A stretch of DNA of 64,000 nt from Streptomyces sp. Go-475 (lineage in GTDB: Bacteria; Actinomycetota; Actinomycetes; Streptomycetales; Streptomycetaceae). Under the pieces are notes generated by a model. The model was given only the letters and a program-made list of their open reading frames with translations. It made no database searches and was not told the DNA's origin. Of the stretch, positions 53,649-61,848 are shown piece after piece (within the stretch, counting starts at the first letter, position 1; every line of letters starts with the position of its first letter). The stretch covers positions 2,151,501 through 2,215,500 of the forward strand of contig NZ_CP026121.1 of assembly GCF_003330845.1 (NCBI RefSeq). Reading direction: 5' to 3'. The translations under genes were made by a program, and so were the position numbers.

Positions 53649-54791
53649 TTACAGCAAGTCCCTCAAGTGCTCCGCGAGCAGGTCCCAGCGCCACTTCTCC
53701 TCGACCCATCGCCTGCCCCGCTCCCCCATCCTGTGGCGCAGCTCCGCGTCGCCGAGGAGGGTGGTGATGCGGTCGGCCGTCTCCTCGGGGGAGGCGCCGC
53801 GCACCACCCAGCCGGTTTCGCCGTCCAGGACCGCGTCGGGGGCGCCGCCCGAGTCGCCGGCGACGACCGGGAGGCCCGTCGCGGAGGCCTCCAGGTAGAC
53901 GATGCCGAGGCCCTCGACGTCCAGGCCGCCGCGGCGGGTGCGGCAGGGCATCGCGAAGACGTCGCCGGCGCCGTAGTGGGCGGGCAGCTCGGACCAGGGG
54001 ACGGAGCCGGTGAAGCGTACGGCGGAGGCGACGCCGGTCTCGTGGGCGAGGCGGCGCAGGTCCCTCTCGTAGGGGCCGCCCCCGACGATGAGCAGCACCG
54101 TGTCCGGCTCGGCGGCGAGGATCCGGGGCATGGCCCGGATGAGGGTGTCCTGGCCCTTGCGGCGGACCAGGCGGGAGACGCAGACCACCACCGGGCGGTC
54201 CGTGAGGCCGAGGCGGGCCCGGATCTCGTCGCCGCCCGAGCCGGGGTGGAACGTCTTCTCGTCGACGCCCGGCGGCAGCTGGACCATGCGCGCGGCCGCC
54301 TCGGGCGTCAGGGCGGTGGCGATCCGTGAGCGCGTGTACTCGCCGAGGTAGGTGATCGTGTCGGTGGAGTCCCCGATGCGGCGCAGCAGCTGCCGGGCGG
54401 CGGGCAGCTGCGCCCAGCCGGCCTCGTGGCCGTGCGTGGTGGCGACCAGCCGCTCGGCGCCCGCGGCGCGCAGGGCCGGCGCCATCAGGCCGAGGGGGGC
54501 CGCCGCCCCGAACCACACCGACGTGCACCCGTGTTCCCGCAGCAGCCCGACGGCCCGCCGGGTGGCGCCCGGCGTCGGCAGCAGCATGGTCGTACGGTCG
54601 CGTACGACGGTGAAGGGCTGCTCGGCGTCGAAGGCGCGGGTCGCCTCGACGCCCTCCCGGCTGCGCTTCCAGGTCGACGCGTAGACGACCAGTTGCCGGG
54701 GGTCGAGCCGCAGCGCCATGTTGTGCAGGAACGCCTGGATGCCGCCGGGCCGGGGCGGGAAGTCGTTGGTGACGATCAGGGTCTTGCGCAC
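53649..54791 (-). CDS. GT4 glycosyltransferase, PimB'-like mannosyltransferase
   Basis: A 380-residue GT-B enzyme. The N-terminus KTLIVTNDFPPRPGGIQAFLHNMA is the signature of mycobacterial PimB' (Rv2188c), which adds mannose to phosphatidylinositol mannoside. Further motifs are VATTHGHEAGWAQ, VVVCVSRLVRRKGQDTLI, LLIVGGGPYERDL and the GT4 E-x7-E region DVEGLGIVYLEASATGLPVVAGDSGG. GTG 54791 is used; TAGGGT lies nine bases upstream, so it may be leaderless. It is divergent from the GT87 gene. Confidence 0.9.
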   Translation of the reverse strand: MRKTLIVTNDFPPRPGGIQAFLHNMALRLDPRQLVVYASTWKRSREGVEATRAFDAEQPFTVVRDRTTMLLPTPGATRRAVGLLREHGCTSVWFGAAAPLGLMAPALRAAGAERLVATTHGHEAGWAQLPAARQLLRRIGDSTDTITYLGEYTRSRIATALTPEAAARMVQLPPGVDEKTFHPGSGGDEIRARLGLTDRPVVVCVSRLVRRKGQDTLIRAMPRILAAEPDTVLLIVGGGPYERDLRRLAHETGVASAVRFTGSVPWSELPAHYGAGDVFAMPCRTRRGGLDVEGLGIVYLEASATGLPVVAGDSGGAPDAVLDGETGWVVRGASPEETADRITTLLGDAELRHRMGERGRRWVEEKWRWDLLAEHLRDLL

Positions 54792-54909
54792 GCCGCCGAC
54801 CCTACCGAACCGCCCCTCGCGGACCTGCGTGGCGGCAGGTATGGCACGCTCACAGCCGGCGGGCCCATCATGGCCCCCTCGACACGGCACGCGGACAGGC
54901 AGGGATCAC

Positions 54910-56145
54910 GTGAAGACGACGGGCGCGAGGCGGTCCCTGGCATGGCTCCCGGTGTTCTGGTGTCTCACGAGAGCGGTGCTGCTGCTGTTCGTGCTGAAGG
55001 TGTACGTCTTCCCGGGCCCGGACGTCACGAGCGACGTGCAGGTGATCTACCAGGGCTGGTACGGCGTCCTGCGCACCGGAACGTTCCCTCTGGAGGACGT
55101 CACCTGGCAGTACCCGCCCGCCGCCGCCCTGGCGATCCTCTCCCCCGGCCTGCTGCCCTTCCTGGAGTACGCGACCGCCTTCTTCGTCCTGGTCTGCGTG
55201 ACCGACCTGGCCGTGCTGGCCCTGCTGACGTACGCGGGGCGCCGCCCGGGCCGGTCCCCGCGCGGCGCCTGGGTGTGGGTGATCGGCGTGCCGCTGCTCG
55301 GGCCGACGGTGTACGCCCGCTACGACGTGATGGTCACGGCGGTGGCGGTGGCCGCGCTGCTCGCGGGCGCCCGGCACCCGAGGGCGATGGGGGCCCTGGC
55401 CGCCTTCGGCGCGCTGCTGAAGGTGTGGCCGGCGATGCTGCTGCTGGCCGCACGGCGGCGCAGCGCCTGGGTGTCGGCCCTGGTGACCGGTGTCGCGGTG
55501 ACGGGCGTGTTCGCGCTGGCGATGCCGGGCGCGTTCGCCTTCCTGACGTTCCAGCGCGACCGGGGCACCGAGGTGGAGTCGCTGGGCGCGCTGGTCTTCC
55601 ACGTCGCCCGGCACTTCGGCTGGCGGGGCGAGGTGAAGCTGAACTACGGCTCGATCGAGTTCCTCGGGCCGTATGTGAGCGAGGTGAGCATCGGCGCGCT
55701 GTTCCTGACGGGGGCGGCCTTCGGCTGGCTGGTGCTGTGGCGGTTGCTGGCCCGGCGCTTCGAGGAGCACACCCTGGCCGACGCGGCGTTCGTGGCGGTG
55801 CTGATGTTCACCACCACCAGCCGGGTGATCAGCCCGCAGTACCTGGTGTGGCTGGTCGGGCTGGCGGCGGTGTGCCTGTACTTCCCGGGGAGCCGGATGC
55901 GGCTGCCCGTCCTCCTCGTCCTCGTGGCGTGCTTCGTGACGGTGCTGGAGTTCCCGCTGTACTTCGCCCACGTGGTGGCCAGCGACGGCCTCGGGATCAC
56001 CCTGCTGTTCCTGCGCAACGGCCTGCTGGTGGCCGCGACGCTCCTCGCGGCCCGTGCCCTGTGGCGCGCGACGGTGCCGCGCACCCTCAGCGCTCCCGCG
56101 CCGGCTCAGCCCGTCCGCGCCGGCGAGACGCCCGTCTCCTCCTGA
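54910..56145 (+). CDS. GT87-family membrane mannosyltransferase
   Basis: A 411-residue polytopic protein with about ten membrane helices (for example LAWLPVFWCLTRAVLLLFVLK, WVWVIGVPLLGPTVY). The GT-C fold motif with the catalytic acidic residues is in VYVFPGPDVTSDVQVIYQGW, and RYDVMVTAVAVAALLAG and FTTTSRVISPQYLVWLVGLA match DUF2029/GT87 enzymes like mycobacterial Rv2181, which use polyprenyl-phosphomannose. GTG 54910 follows AGGGATCAC. The end overlaps the convergent MATE gene by 40 bases. With the PimB'-like gene this suggests mannosylated lipid synthesis. Confidence 0.87.
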   Translation: MKTTGARRSLAWLPVFWCLTRAVLLLFVLKVYVFPGPDVTSDVQVIYQGWYGVLRTGTFPLEDVTWQYPPAAALAILSPGLLPFLEYATAFFVLVCVTDLAVLALLTYAGRRPGRSPRGAWVWVIGVPLLGPTVYARYDVMVTAVAVAALLAGARHPRAMGALAAFGALLKVWPAMLLLAARRRSAWVSALVTGVAVTGVFALAMPGAFAFLTFQRDRGTEVESLGALVFHVARHFGWRGEVKLNYGSIEFLGPYVSEVSIGALFLTGAAFGWLVLWRLLARRFEEHTLADAAFVAVLMFTTTSRVISPQYLVWLVGLAAVCLYFPGSRMRLPVLLVLVACFVTVLEFPLYFAHVVASDGLGITLLFLRNGLLVAATLLAARALWRATVPRTLSAPAPAQPVRAGETPVSS

Positions 56146-57428
56146 ACCGGGGCCCGCCGGAACAGCAGCCCCGCCGACGCGCACTGCACGGCCGTCGCGA
56201 GCGCCATCGCGAGACACACCCCGGGCAGCCCGAACCCCGTCAGGGCGTACGCCAGTCCCAGCTGGACGGCCGTCCCGAGCACGGTCACCCGCAGCAGCGC
56301 CGAGGCTCGCCCGCCCCCCTCGAAGACCCCGCCGAGCGCGATGAGACACCCCAGCAGCACCAGATAGGGCCCGACGCAGCGCAGGAAGAGCACGCCCTCG
56401 CCCGCGATCCCGGGCCCGGCGCCGAAGGCGGCCATGATCCAGGGGGCGGTGACGGCCAGGAGCACGGCCGCGCCGAGCCCGAGGGCGCCGGAGAGCAGCA
56501 CGGCCTGCCGCCCGATCGCCCGCCGGGCGTCCTGACCGGCGCCCCGCGTGTGCGCGGTGTGGATGGAGGCGGCCTGGCGGACCGCGTAGAAGGCCATGGT
56601 CGCCACGTACAGGGACTTGTAGGCGATGGCGTACGCGGCCACCGCCGTCACCCCGAGCCGCGCCACGACCGCGACCAGGACCAGGGCGCCCGTCTGCCGC
56701 ACGGTGAAGTCGGCCGACATGGGCAGGCCGGTCGTCAGCGTCCGGCGCAGGGAGTCGGCCAGGGGCTCCCCCGGCGCCGTCCCGCGGGCCGTCCGGAGCA
56801 GGGCGTCGCGCCGGAGCGCGACCAGTCCGGCCGCGAGCGCCACGCAGCGGGACAGCACCGTCGCCACGGCGGCGCCCTGGACGCCGTGGAGGTGGATGAG
56901 GAACGGGTCGAGGACCAGGATCAGGCCGTTGGACAGCAGGGCGAGGCGCATCGGGGTGCGGGTGTCGCCGGTGCCCTTGAGGATGCCGTCGACGAGCTGC
57001 TGGGCGAAGAAGACGGCCGTGCCGGGCATGGAGAGCGTGAAGTAGGCGACGGCGAGCGGGAGGGCGGCGCCGTCGGCCCCGCCCAGCACCAGCCGGGCCA
57101 GCGGTTCGCGCCACATCAGGCCGCAGACCACCACCACCGGTGTCACCACCGCCCACAGTGCCCATCCGCCGCGCACGGCGGCCCGGACGGCGGCGGGGTC
57201 GCGGGCGCCCCGGGCATGGGCGACGAGCACGGTCGTGCCGGAGCCGAAGACCAGGGCGATGCCGAGCAGCACGTTCTCCGTGGTGGTCGCCACGGCCACG
57301 GCGGCCACGGCCGGGCCGCCCAGCCGGGCGACCCAGACGGTGTTGACGATCCCCGCGGCGACGGAGGCCAGGAGCGAGAAGTAGACGGGGCGGGCGAGCA
57401 GGACGAGCTGCTCGCGGTGGGCGTTCAC
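56106..57428 (-). CDS. MATE-family efflux transporter
   Basis: A 440-residue transporter with twelve predicted helices, in two related six-helix halves. MATE features include SLLASVAAGIVNTVWVARLGG, ENVLLGIALVFGSGTTVLVAHARGA near the N-terminus, DGILKGTGDTRTPMRLALLSN in the middle and GVFEGGGRASALLRVTVLGT in the second half. MATE proteins export cationic drugs or metabolites using Na+ or H+ gradients. GTG 57428 has GGGGGAAC upstream. It is divergent from a PadR regulator, across a region with repeats and a perfect operator palindrome. Confidence 0.92.
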   Translation of the reverse strand: MNAHREQLVLLARPVYFSLLASVAAGIVNTVWVARLGGPAVAAVAVATTTENVLLGIALVFGSGTTVLVAHARGARDPAAVRAAVRGGWALWAVVTPVVVVCGLMWREPLARLVLGGADGAALPLAVAYFTLSMPGTAVFFAQQLVDGILKGTGDTRTPMRLALLSNGLILVLDPFLIHLHGVQGAAVATVLSRCVALAAGLVALRRDALLRTARGTAPGEPLADSLRRTLTTGLPMSADFTVRQTGALVLVAVVARLGVTAVAAYAIAYKSLYVATMAFYAVRQAASIHTAHTRGAGQDARRAIGRQAVLLSGALGLGAAVLLAVTAPWIMAAFGAGPGIAGEGVLFLRCVGPYLVLLGCLIALGGVFEGGGRASALLRVTVLGTAVQLGLAYALTGFGLPGVCLAMALATAVQCASAGLLFRRAPVQEETGVSPARTG

Positions 57429-57453
57429 GGTGGCTGTTCCCCCCCGAGTCACG

Positions 57454-57512
57454 GTGACCCTCGATACGAGGAGGTGACCCTCGATGCGAGCTACCTCGGT
57501 TAGAGGTAGCTC
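57454..57512. promoter_or_regulatory. MATE-PadR control region with repeats and palindrome
   Basis: GTGACCCTCGATACGAG (57454-57470) repeats as GTGACCCTCGATGCGAG (57474-57490) with a 20-base period. It is followed by the perfect palindrome GAGCTACCTC-GGTTA-GAGGTAGCTC (57488-57512) and another GAGGTAGC half site at 57518-57525. These lie between divergent genes; the PadR protein is the likely binder. Confidence 0.7.
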
Positions 57513-57527
57513 GTTAAGAGGTAGCAT
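57500..57527 (+). promoter_or_regulatory. candidate promoter of the PadR gene
   Basis: TTAGAG (57500-57505), 16-base spacer, TAGCAT (57522-57527), overlapping the right arm of the palindrome, so a bound repressor would block it. Confidence 0.4.
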
Positions 57528-57554
57528 GCGGAGTACGCGTCCGCAAGGAGGACC

Positions 57555-58085
57555 ATGCTGGAGCTGTCGATCCTGGGCTTCCTGGCCGAGGAACCCCTGC
57601 ACGGCTATGAGCTGAAGGAGCGCATCAAGGCGCTGACCGGCCACGTCCGGCCGGTCAGCGACGGCGCGCTCTACCCGGCGATCACGCGCCTGGTCGGGGC
57701 CGGCCTGCTCGACCAGCGCACCGAGCCGGGGGCGAGCGCGGCCCCGCGCCGGATCCTGGCCCTCACCGACCAGGGCCGCGCGGACCTGCTGGAGCGGCTG
57801 CGCCACCCGAAGCAGACCGAGATCACCGACCAGGTCCGCTTCAACACGGTCCTGGCGTTCCTGCGCCACCTGCCTGACCGGCAGGAGCAGGCCGCGGTGC
57901 TGCGCCGCCGGCTGGACTTCCTTCAAGCCCCGACGAGCTTCTTCTACGACTCCGGCAAGCCGGTCCGGGCCGAGGAGGCGGCCGACCTGTTCCGCCAGGG
58001 CATGCTGCGGGTCGCCCGGGCGACGGGCGAGGCGGAACGGGCCTGGCTGCGGGAGGCCATCGAGCTGCTGGAACAGCCGGGTTGA
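57555..58085 (+). CDS. PadR-family transcriptional regulator
   Basis: A 176-residue winged-helix protein. The PadR N-terminal domain is MLELSILGFLAEEPLHGYELKERIKALTGHVRPVSDGALYPAITRLVGAGLLDQR, with the conserved PLHGYEL and GALYPAI motifs. A Leu/Arg-rich helical C-terminal domain (dimerisation) follows, with TDQVRFNTVLAFLRHLPDRQEQ. ATG 57555 has AAGGAGG upstream. It is divergent from the MATE transporter and probably represses both genes, being relieved by a substrate of the pump. Confidence 0.93.
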   Translation: MLELSILGFLAEEPLHGYELKERIKALTGHVRPVSDGALYPAITRLVGAGLLDQRTEPGASAAPRRILALTDQGRADLLERLRHPKQTEITDQVRFNTVLAFLRHLPDRQEQAAVLRRRLDFLQAPTSFFYDSGKPVRAEEAADLFRQGMLRVARATGEAERAWLREAIELLEQPG

Positions 58086-58118
58086 GGCCGCGGGCGGCCG
58101 GGCCCGGTCACCTGCGGG

Positions 58119-59303
58119 TCAGCCCAGCTCAGTGCGCAGGTACTTCCGCCACTCGGCCGTGAAGGCCTCCGGCGTGGTCCCCAGCACCTCGCGCATCGCC
58201 TCCTCCACCGCCCCGGCCCGCTCCCGGTGCTCGCCGACGGCCCGGTAGAACTCGCGCAGCCGCGCCTCGCCCCAGCGTTCGGCGATCAGCCGGCACGCCG
58301 TCCAGCCGCTTTCGTAGGCCCGGGCCAGCCGGCTCGCGTCGCCGGTGAAGCCGAAGTCCTCGTCGTCCGGGAGCCCCTCCGGGACCCGCCCCGCGCTCAC
58401 CGCCCGGGACAGCTCGGGCGCGGCCTCGACGGGGCTGCGCCCGACGGCGCGGTAGCCGACCCAGTCGGCGTAGCCCTCCGACAGCCACAGGGGCGTCGCG
58501 GGGGTGGTGGCGGCCCGGGTGGCCACATGGGTGGTCTCGTGGGTGAGGACGACCTGCTCGCCGAGGCCGCCGAGGAGGGCGAACGCCTCGGGGTTGACGA
58601 TGATCCGGTCCGCCGGCGCCCGGGCGGGCGCGCCGGTCTCGCCGGTGGTGACGGCCGCGATCCCGCGGTAGGAGGAGGCGGGCGAGCCGAGCAGCCCCGC
58701 CATCCCCTCCAGCGACTTCGGTACGAGCACGACGACGCGGCGGCTCCAGCCGGCGCCCCACGCGTCCGACACGGCGGGCACGGCCCGGTCGGCCAGATCG
58801 GCGAAGTCGCGCAGCGACCGGCCCGACTGCCCGACGCCGAGGACGAGGCTGTGGGCGCCCCGGACGGCCTGCACCGCCCCCTGGTCCCAGAGTTGCTGGG
58901 CGGACTTCTTCGCGGGCCGGTCGGCGTCGACGGACCACCGTCCGTCCGCGTCCCGGCCGAGCCGCAGGGTGCGCCCGGCGGTCACCGGCGCCCGGTCGTG
59001 CCCCGCGAGGCGGTAGCGCAGTTCGACGTCGGCGGTGGCCGTGTCGCCGGTGCGGTGCAGTGCGGTCACGCGGTACGACCAGTCGGACAGGGGCACCGCC
59101 CGCAGTGCGGTGAAATCGCCCCCGGTGCCGGTCCGTTCCCAGGCCCGCTCGTCGTGGTCGAGGACCGCCGCGGCCCGCCGGTCCAGGAGCCGCTGGACGT
59201 CGGCCGTGGCGCTGTCGGCCGCGGAGGGCCCGCCGCACCCCACCAGGGCGACGAGCAGCAGAACGAGCGCCACCACCGCGGACCCCGACCTTCGACCAGC
59301 CAC
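58119..59303 (-). CDS. lipoprotein with gluzincin-type peptidase motif
   Basis: A 394-residue exported lipoprotein. Signal and lipobox: VVALVLLLVALVGCGG, Cys being the lipidated residue. A nuclear-transport-factor-like region follows (ELRYRLAGHDRAPVT), then a peptidase MA-type domain with zinc motif VVLTHETTHVATRAAT and downstream LWLSEGYADWVGYRA supplying the third ligand. This matches M1/MA-clan architecture; substrate unknown. GTG 59303. Encoded after, and on the same strand as, the NlpC/P60 proteins. Confidence 0.88.
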   Translation of the reverse strand: MAGRRSGSAVVALVLLLVALVGCGGPSAADSATADVQRLLDRRAAAVLDHDERAWERTGTGGDFTALRAVPLSDWSYRVTALHRTGDTATADVELRYRLAGHDRAPVTAGRTLRLGRDADGRWSVDADRPAKKSAQQLWDQGAVQAVRGAHSLVLGVGQSGRSLRDFADLADRAVPAVSDAWGAGWSRRVVVLVPKSLEGMAGLLGSPASSYRGIAAVTTGETGAPARAPADRIIVNPEAFALLGGLGEQVVLTHETTHVATRAATTPATPLWLSEGYADWVGYRAVGRSPVEAAPELSRAVSAGRVPEGLPDDEDFGFTGDASRLARAYESGWTACRLIAERWGEARLREFYRAVGEHRERAGAVEEAMREVLGTTPEAFTAEWRKYLRTELG

Positions 59304-59336
59304 GCTCCTGATCGTACGGGCGCGGGGCCGAGCCGG

Positions 59337-60350
59337 TCAGACCCTGGTGACCGAGGAGACGGGCATCATCCCGACCGGGTCGTAGCGCACGGGCGCGCCG
59401 GGGTAGGGCGCGTGGATGACCTGCCCGTTGCCCATGTACATCCCGACGTGGCTGGCGTCGGACCGGTAGACCACCAGGTCACCGGGGCGCGCCTCGGAGA
59501 GCGGGACCTGCCGGCCGGCGAACCGCTGGGCCTGCGAGGTGCGCGGCAGGGAGACCCCGGCCTGTGCGTACGACCACTGCATCAGGCCGGAACAGTCGAA
59601 GCCGGTGGGCCCGTTGGCGCCCCAGACGTAGGGCCTGCCGAGCGCGCTGCGGGCGGCGGCCACGGCGGCGGCCCCGCGTCCCGAGGCGGCGGTGGCGCTC
59701 CCGAGGTCGGGCATGCCGGTGCGGCCGGAGCGGGAGGCGCGGTCATAGGCGTCGCGCTCGTCGTCCGGCAGGGAGTCGAGCAGCCGCCGGGCCGCGGCGA
59801 GCTTCTGCTCGACGGTCTTCTTGTGGGCGGCGACGGCCTTGCGGCTCTGTTCCAGTTCGCGCAGCTTGCCGGTGGCTTCCTCGCGCTCCTGGGCGAGTTC
59901 GCGCATGGCGTCCTGGAGGTCCTTCAGCTCGCCGGCCTGGTGGGCGGTGACGCGGTCCAGCCGGGAGGCCTTGTCGAGGTAGTCGTCCGGGTCCTCGGAG
60001 AACAGCAGGGCGAGGGAGGGGTCGATGCCGCCCGAGCGGTACTGGGCGCCGGCGAGCGAACCGAGCGAGTCCCGCATGGAGTTGATGCGCTGCTGCTGCC
60101 GGGCGATCCGGTCCCGGGCGGTGCCGACCTCGGCGCGCAGCTCGTCGGCGCGCTCGTCGGCCTCGTTGTACGCCTCGGTCGCCTTCTCGGCCTGCGCGTA
60201 GAGCCGGTCCACCTTGGCCCGGGTGTCGTCGTACGGTGCGGCGCCGGCCGGTACCGCGCCCAGGGCGGCGGCCGCGACGGACAGGAAGCCGACCGCGACA
60301 CTGGCGCCGCGGTCGAACCCGGACGGTGCAAGGCGGTGTTGGGACCCCAC
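59337..60350 (-). CDS. secreted NlpC/P60 peptidoglycan endopeptidase
   Basis: A 337-residue exported cell-wall hydrolase. Signal peptide around residues 12-37 (VAVGFLSVAAAALGAVPAGA). Residues ~40-220 are a coiled coil (KVDRLYAQAEKATEAYNEAD, LRELEQSRKAVAAHKKTVEQ). The C-terminal NlpC/P60 domain has the catalytic Cys in GFDCSGLMQWSYAQAGVSLPR and His in SDASHVGMYMGNGQVIHAP. GTG 60350 has AAGGAG upstream with a long spacing. It is similar to the next gene (60561-61601); both resemble RipA-type hydrolases such as mycobacterial Rv2190c. A hairpin separates them. Confidence 0.92.
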   Translation of the reverse strand: MGSQHRLAPSGFDRGASVAVGFLSVAAAALGAVPAGAAPYDDTRAKVDRLYAQAEKATEAYNEADERADELRAEVGTARDRIARQQQRINSMRDSLGSLAGAQYRSGGIDPSLALLFSEDPDDYLDKASRLDRVTAHQAGELKDLQDAMRELAQEREEATGKLRELEQSRKAVAAHKKTVEQKLAAARRLLDSLPDDERDAYDRASRSGRTGMPDLGSATAASGRGAAAVAAARSALGRPYVWGANGPTGFDCSGLMQWSYAQAGVSLPRTSQAQRFAGRQVPLSEARPGDLVVYRSDASHVGMYMGNGQVIHAPYPGAPVRYDPVGMMPVSSVTRV

Positions 60351-60447
60351 GGGAAGCCGCTCTCCTTCCGCTGGCGGACTTGGAACGCGGCAGACAGTAG
60401 CCCCGTGGCAGGGGGCCGCCAACGACCATCCGTGGGAACGCGGCACG

Positions 60448-60483
60448 ACGCCCCGCCGCTGACGCAGGTCACCGGCGGGGCGT
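60448..60483 (-). terminator. hairpin between the two NlpC/P60 genes
   Basis: ACGCCCCGCCG (60448-60458) pairs with CGGCGGGGCGT (60473-60483), 11 bp perfect, 14-base loop. It follows the 60561-61601 gene, so the two genes are probably transcribed separately. Confidence 0.7.
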
Positions 60484-60560
60484 GGGCTCACTCGGGGCTG
60501 TCGCGATTCGCCCGAACGGCGGACACCGCGTCCTGATCTTGGAGACGCCGGGGGCTCGGG

Positions 60561-61601
60561 TCAGACCCGGACGCCGAACATGAAGGGGCCGCCGATGGTG
60601 TCCATCGACTCGTAGCGGACGACCGTGCCGGTGCGCGGGGCGTGGATGACCGTGTTGTTGCCGGCGTAGAGGGCGACGTGGTGCAGGTCGTTGAAGAAGA
60701 AGACGAGGTCGCCGACCTTGAGCTGGCTGACCGAGTAGATCTTCGTGCCGATCTGGGCCTGCTGCTCGGAGGTGCGCGGGATCTGCACGCCGGCCGCCGC
60801 GTAGGCCCGGGAGGTCAGGCCGGAGCAGTCGTAGGAACTCATGCCGGTGGCGCCGTAGACGTACGGCTTGCCGAGCTGGCTCTGGGCGAAGGCGAAGGCG
60901 GCGGCGGCGCGGCCGGAGCCGGGCGGGACGTCGGCGCTGAGGGCCTCGCGCTCGCTGGCCCGGCTGGCGCGGTTCTGCTCGGCGGCGAGTTCCGCCTTCT
61001 CGGCGGCGGTGAGGCTGTTGAGCAGCTTCTGCGCGGAGGCGAGCTTGCCCTGGACTTCCTTCTTCTTCTTGCCGAGTTCGGCGCGGGTGGAGGCGAGGTC
61101 CTTGAGCTTCTCGGAGGCCTCGGCGCGCTCCTGGGCGAGTTCGCGCTGCTTCTCCTGGACCTTCTTCAGCGCCTCGACCTGCTGGCTGCTCAGCTGGTCG
61201 AGCGTGGAGGCCTTGTCGAGGTAGTCGTCCGGGTTGGAGGAGAGGAAGAGCTGGACGGAGGGGTCGATGCTGCCGGTGCGGTACTGCGAGGCGGCGGCGA
61301 GACCGAGGCTGTCGCGCAGCTCGTTGAGCTCCTCCTGGCCGCGGGCGACGTTGTCCTGGATGGTGGAGATCTCCTTCTGGAGCTTCTCCTGCTTCTCCTT
61401 GGCGCCGTTGAACTTCTCGGTGGCCTGCTCGGCCTCCTCGTAGAGCTTGTCGACCTTGGCCTTGACCTCGTCCTTGCTCGGCTTCTCGCTGGGGGCGGCG
61501 TTGGCGGCCTGCGAGCTGAAGGCGACGGCAGCGGCGGCGGCGGTGGTCAGCACGGTCACACGTGCGCGGCTCGGCTGCTTGGGACGACGGTGGGACGCCA
61601 C
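60561..61601 (-). CDS. secreted NlpC/P60 peptidoglycan endopeptidase
   Basis: A 346-residue exported hydrolase, paralogue of the adjacent gene. Signal peptide VTVLTTAAAAAVAFSSQAANA. A Lys/Glu-rich coiled coil spans residues ~40-225 (KVDKLYEEAEQATEKFNGAK, ASEKLKDLASTRAELGKKKK). The NlpC/P60 domain has SSYDCSGLTSRAYAAAGVQIP with the catalytic Cys and DLHHVALYAGNNTVIHAP with the His. GTG 61601 has AAGGAG upstream. The shared DPSVQLFLSSNPDDYLDKAS segment recurs as DPSLALLFSEDPDDYLDKAS in its paralogue. I looked for a c-di-AMP (ydaO) riboswitch upstream and did not find one. Confidence 0.93.
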   Translation of the reverse strand: MASHRRPKQPSRARVTVLTTAAAAAVAFSSQAANAAPSEKPSKDEVKAKVDKLYEEAEQATEKFNGAKEKQEKLQKEISTIQDNVARGQEELNELRDSLGLAAASQYRTGSIDPSVQLFLSSNPDDYLDKASTLDQLSSQQVEALKKVQEKQRELAQERAEASEKLKDLASTRAELGKKKKEVQGKLASAQKLLNSLTAAEKAELAAEQNRASRASEREALSADVPPGSGRAAAAFAFAQSQLGKPYVYGATGMSSYDCSGLTSRAYAAAGVQIPRTSEQQAQIGTKIYSVSQLKVGDLVFFFNDLHHVALYAGNNTVIHAPRTGTVVRYESMDTIGGPFMFGVRV

Positions 61602-61675
61602 GGGTGAAAAGCTCCTTCTGGCCCCTCCGCCGTCTCTCCCGATGAGTGATCACCCGAGCGGAGGTTCGGGGCCTG

Positions 61676-61705
61676 ACCCTAGTGACCTTCCTGTGATCAG
61701 TTCAA
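61676..61705 (-). promoter_or_regulatory. candidate promoter of the NlpC/P60 gene
   Basis: Minus-strand TTGAAC (61705-61700), 18-base spacer and TAGGGT (61681-61676), about 75 bases upstream of the GTG start, in an unusually AT-rich 240-base gap that also includes the end of the NYN-domain gene's downstream region. Confidence 0.5.
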
Positions 61706-61848
61706 ATCCTCAGCTGAAAAATTGCGCCACAGCAAGCCATCTTTTCATCTGGATTCACAGGCGGTGAGACCCACTTGACTTAACGTGCCCCACAGGTCCC
61801 ATCAATTCGGGCATCACGCCCGGAGGTTACGGAGCGGACGTACGCCCC

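Noticed and set aside
61602..61848. Possible c-di-AMP (ydaO) riboswitch upstream of the NlpC/P60 gene, as found for some Streptomyces cell-wall hydrolases
   Set aside because: The conserved ydaO core sequences could not be found; only a promoter-like pair is visible.
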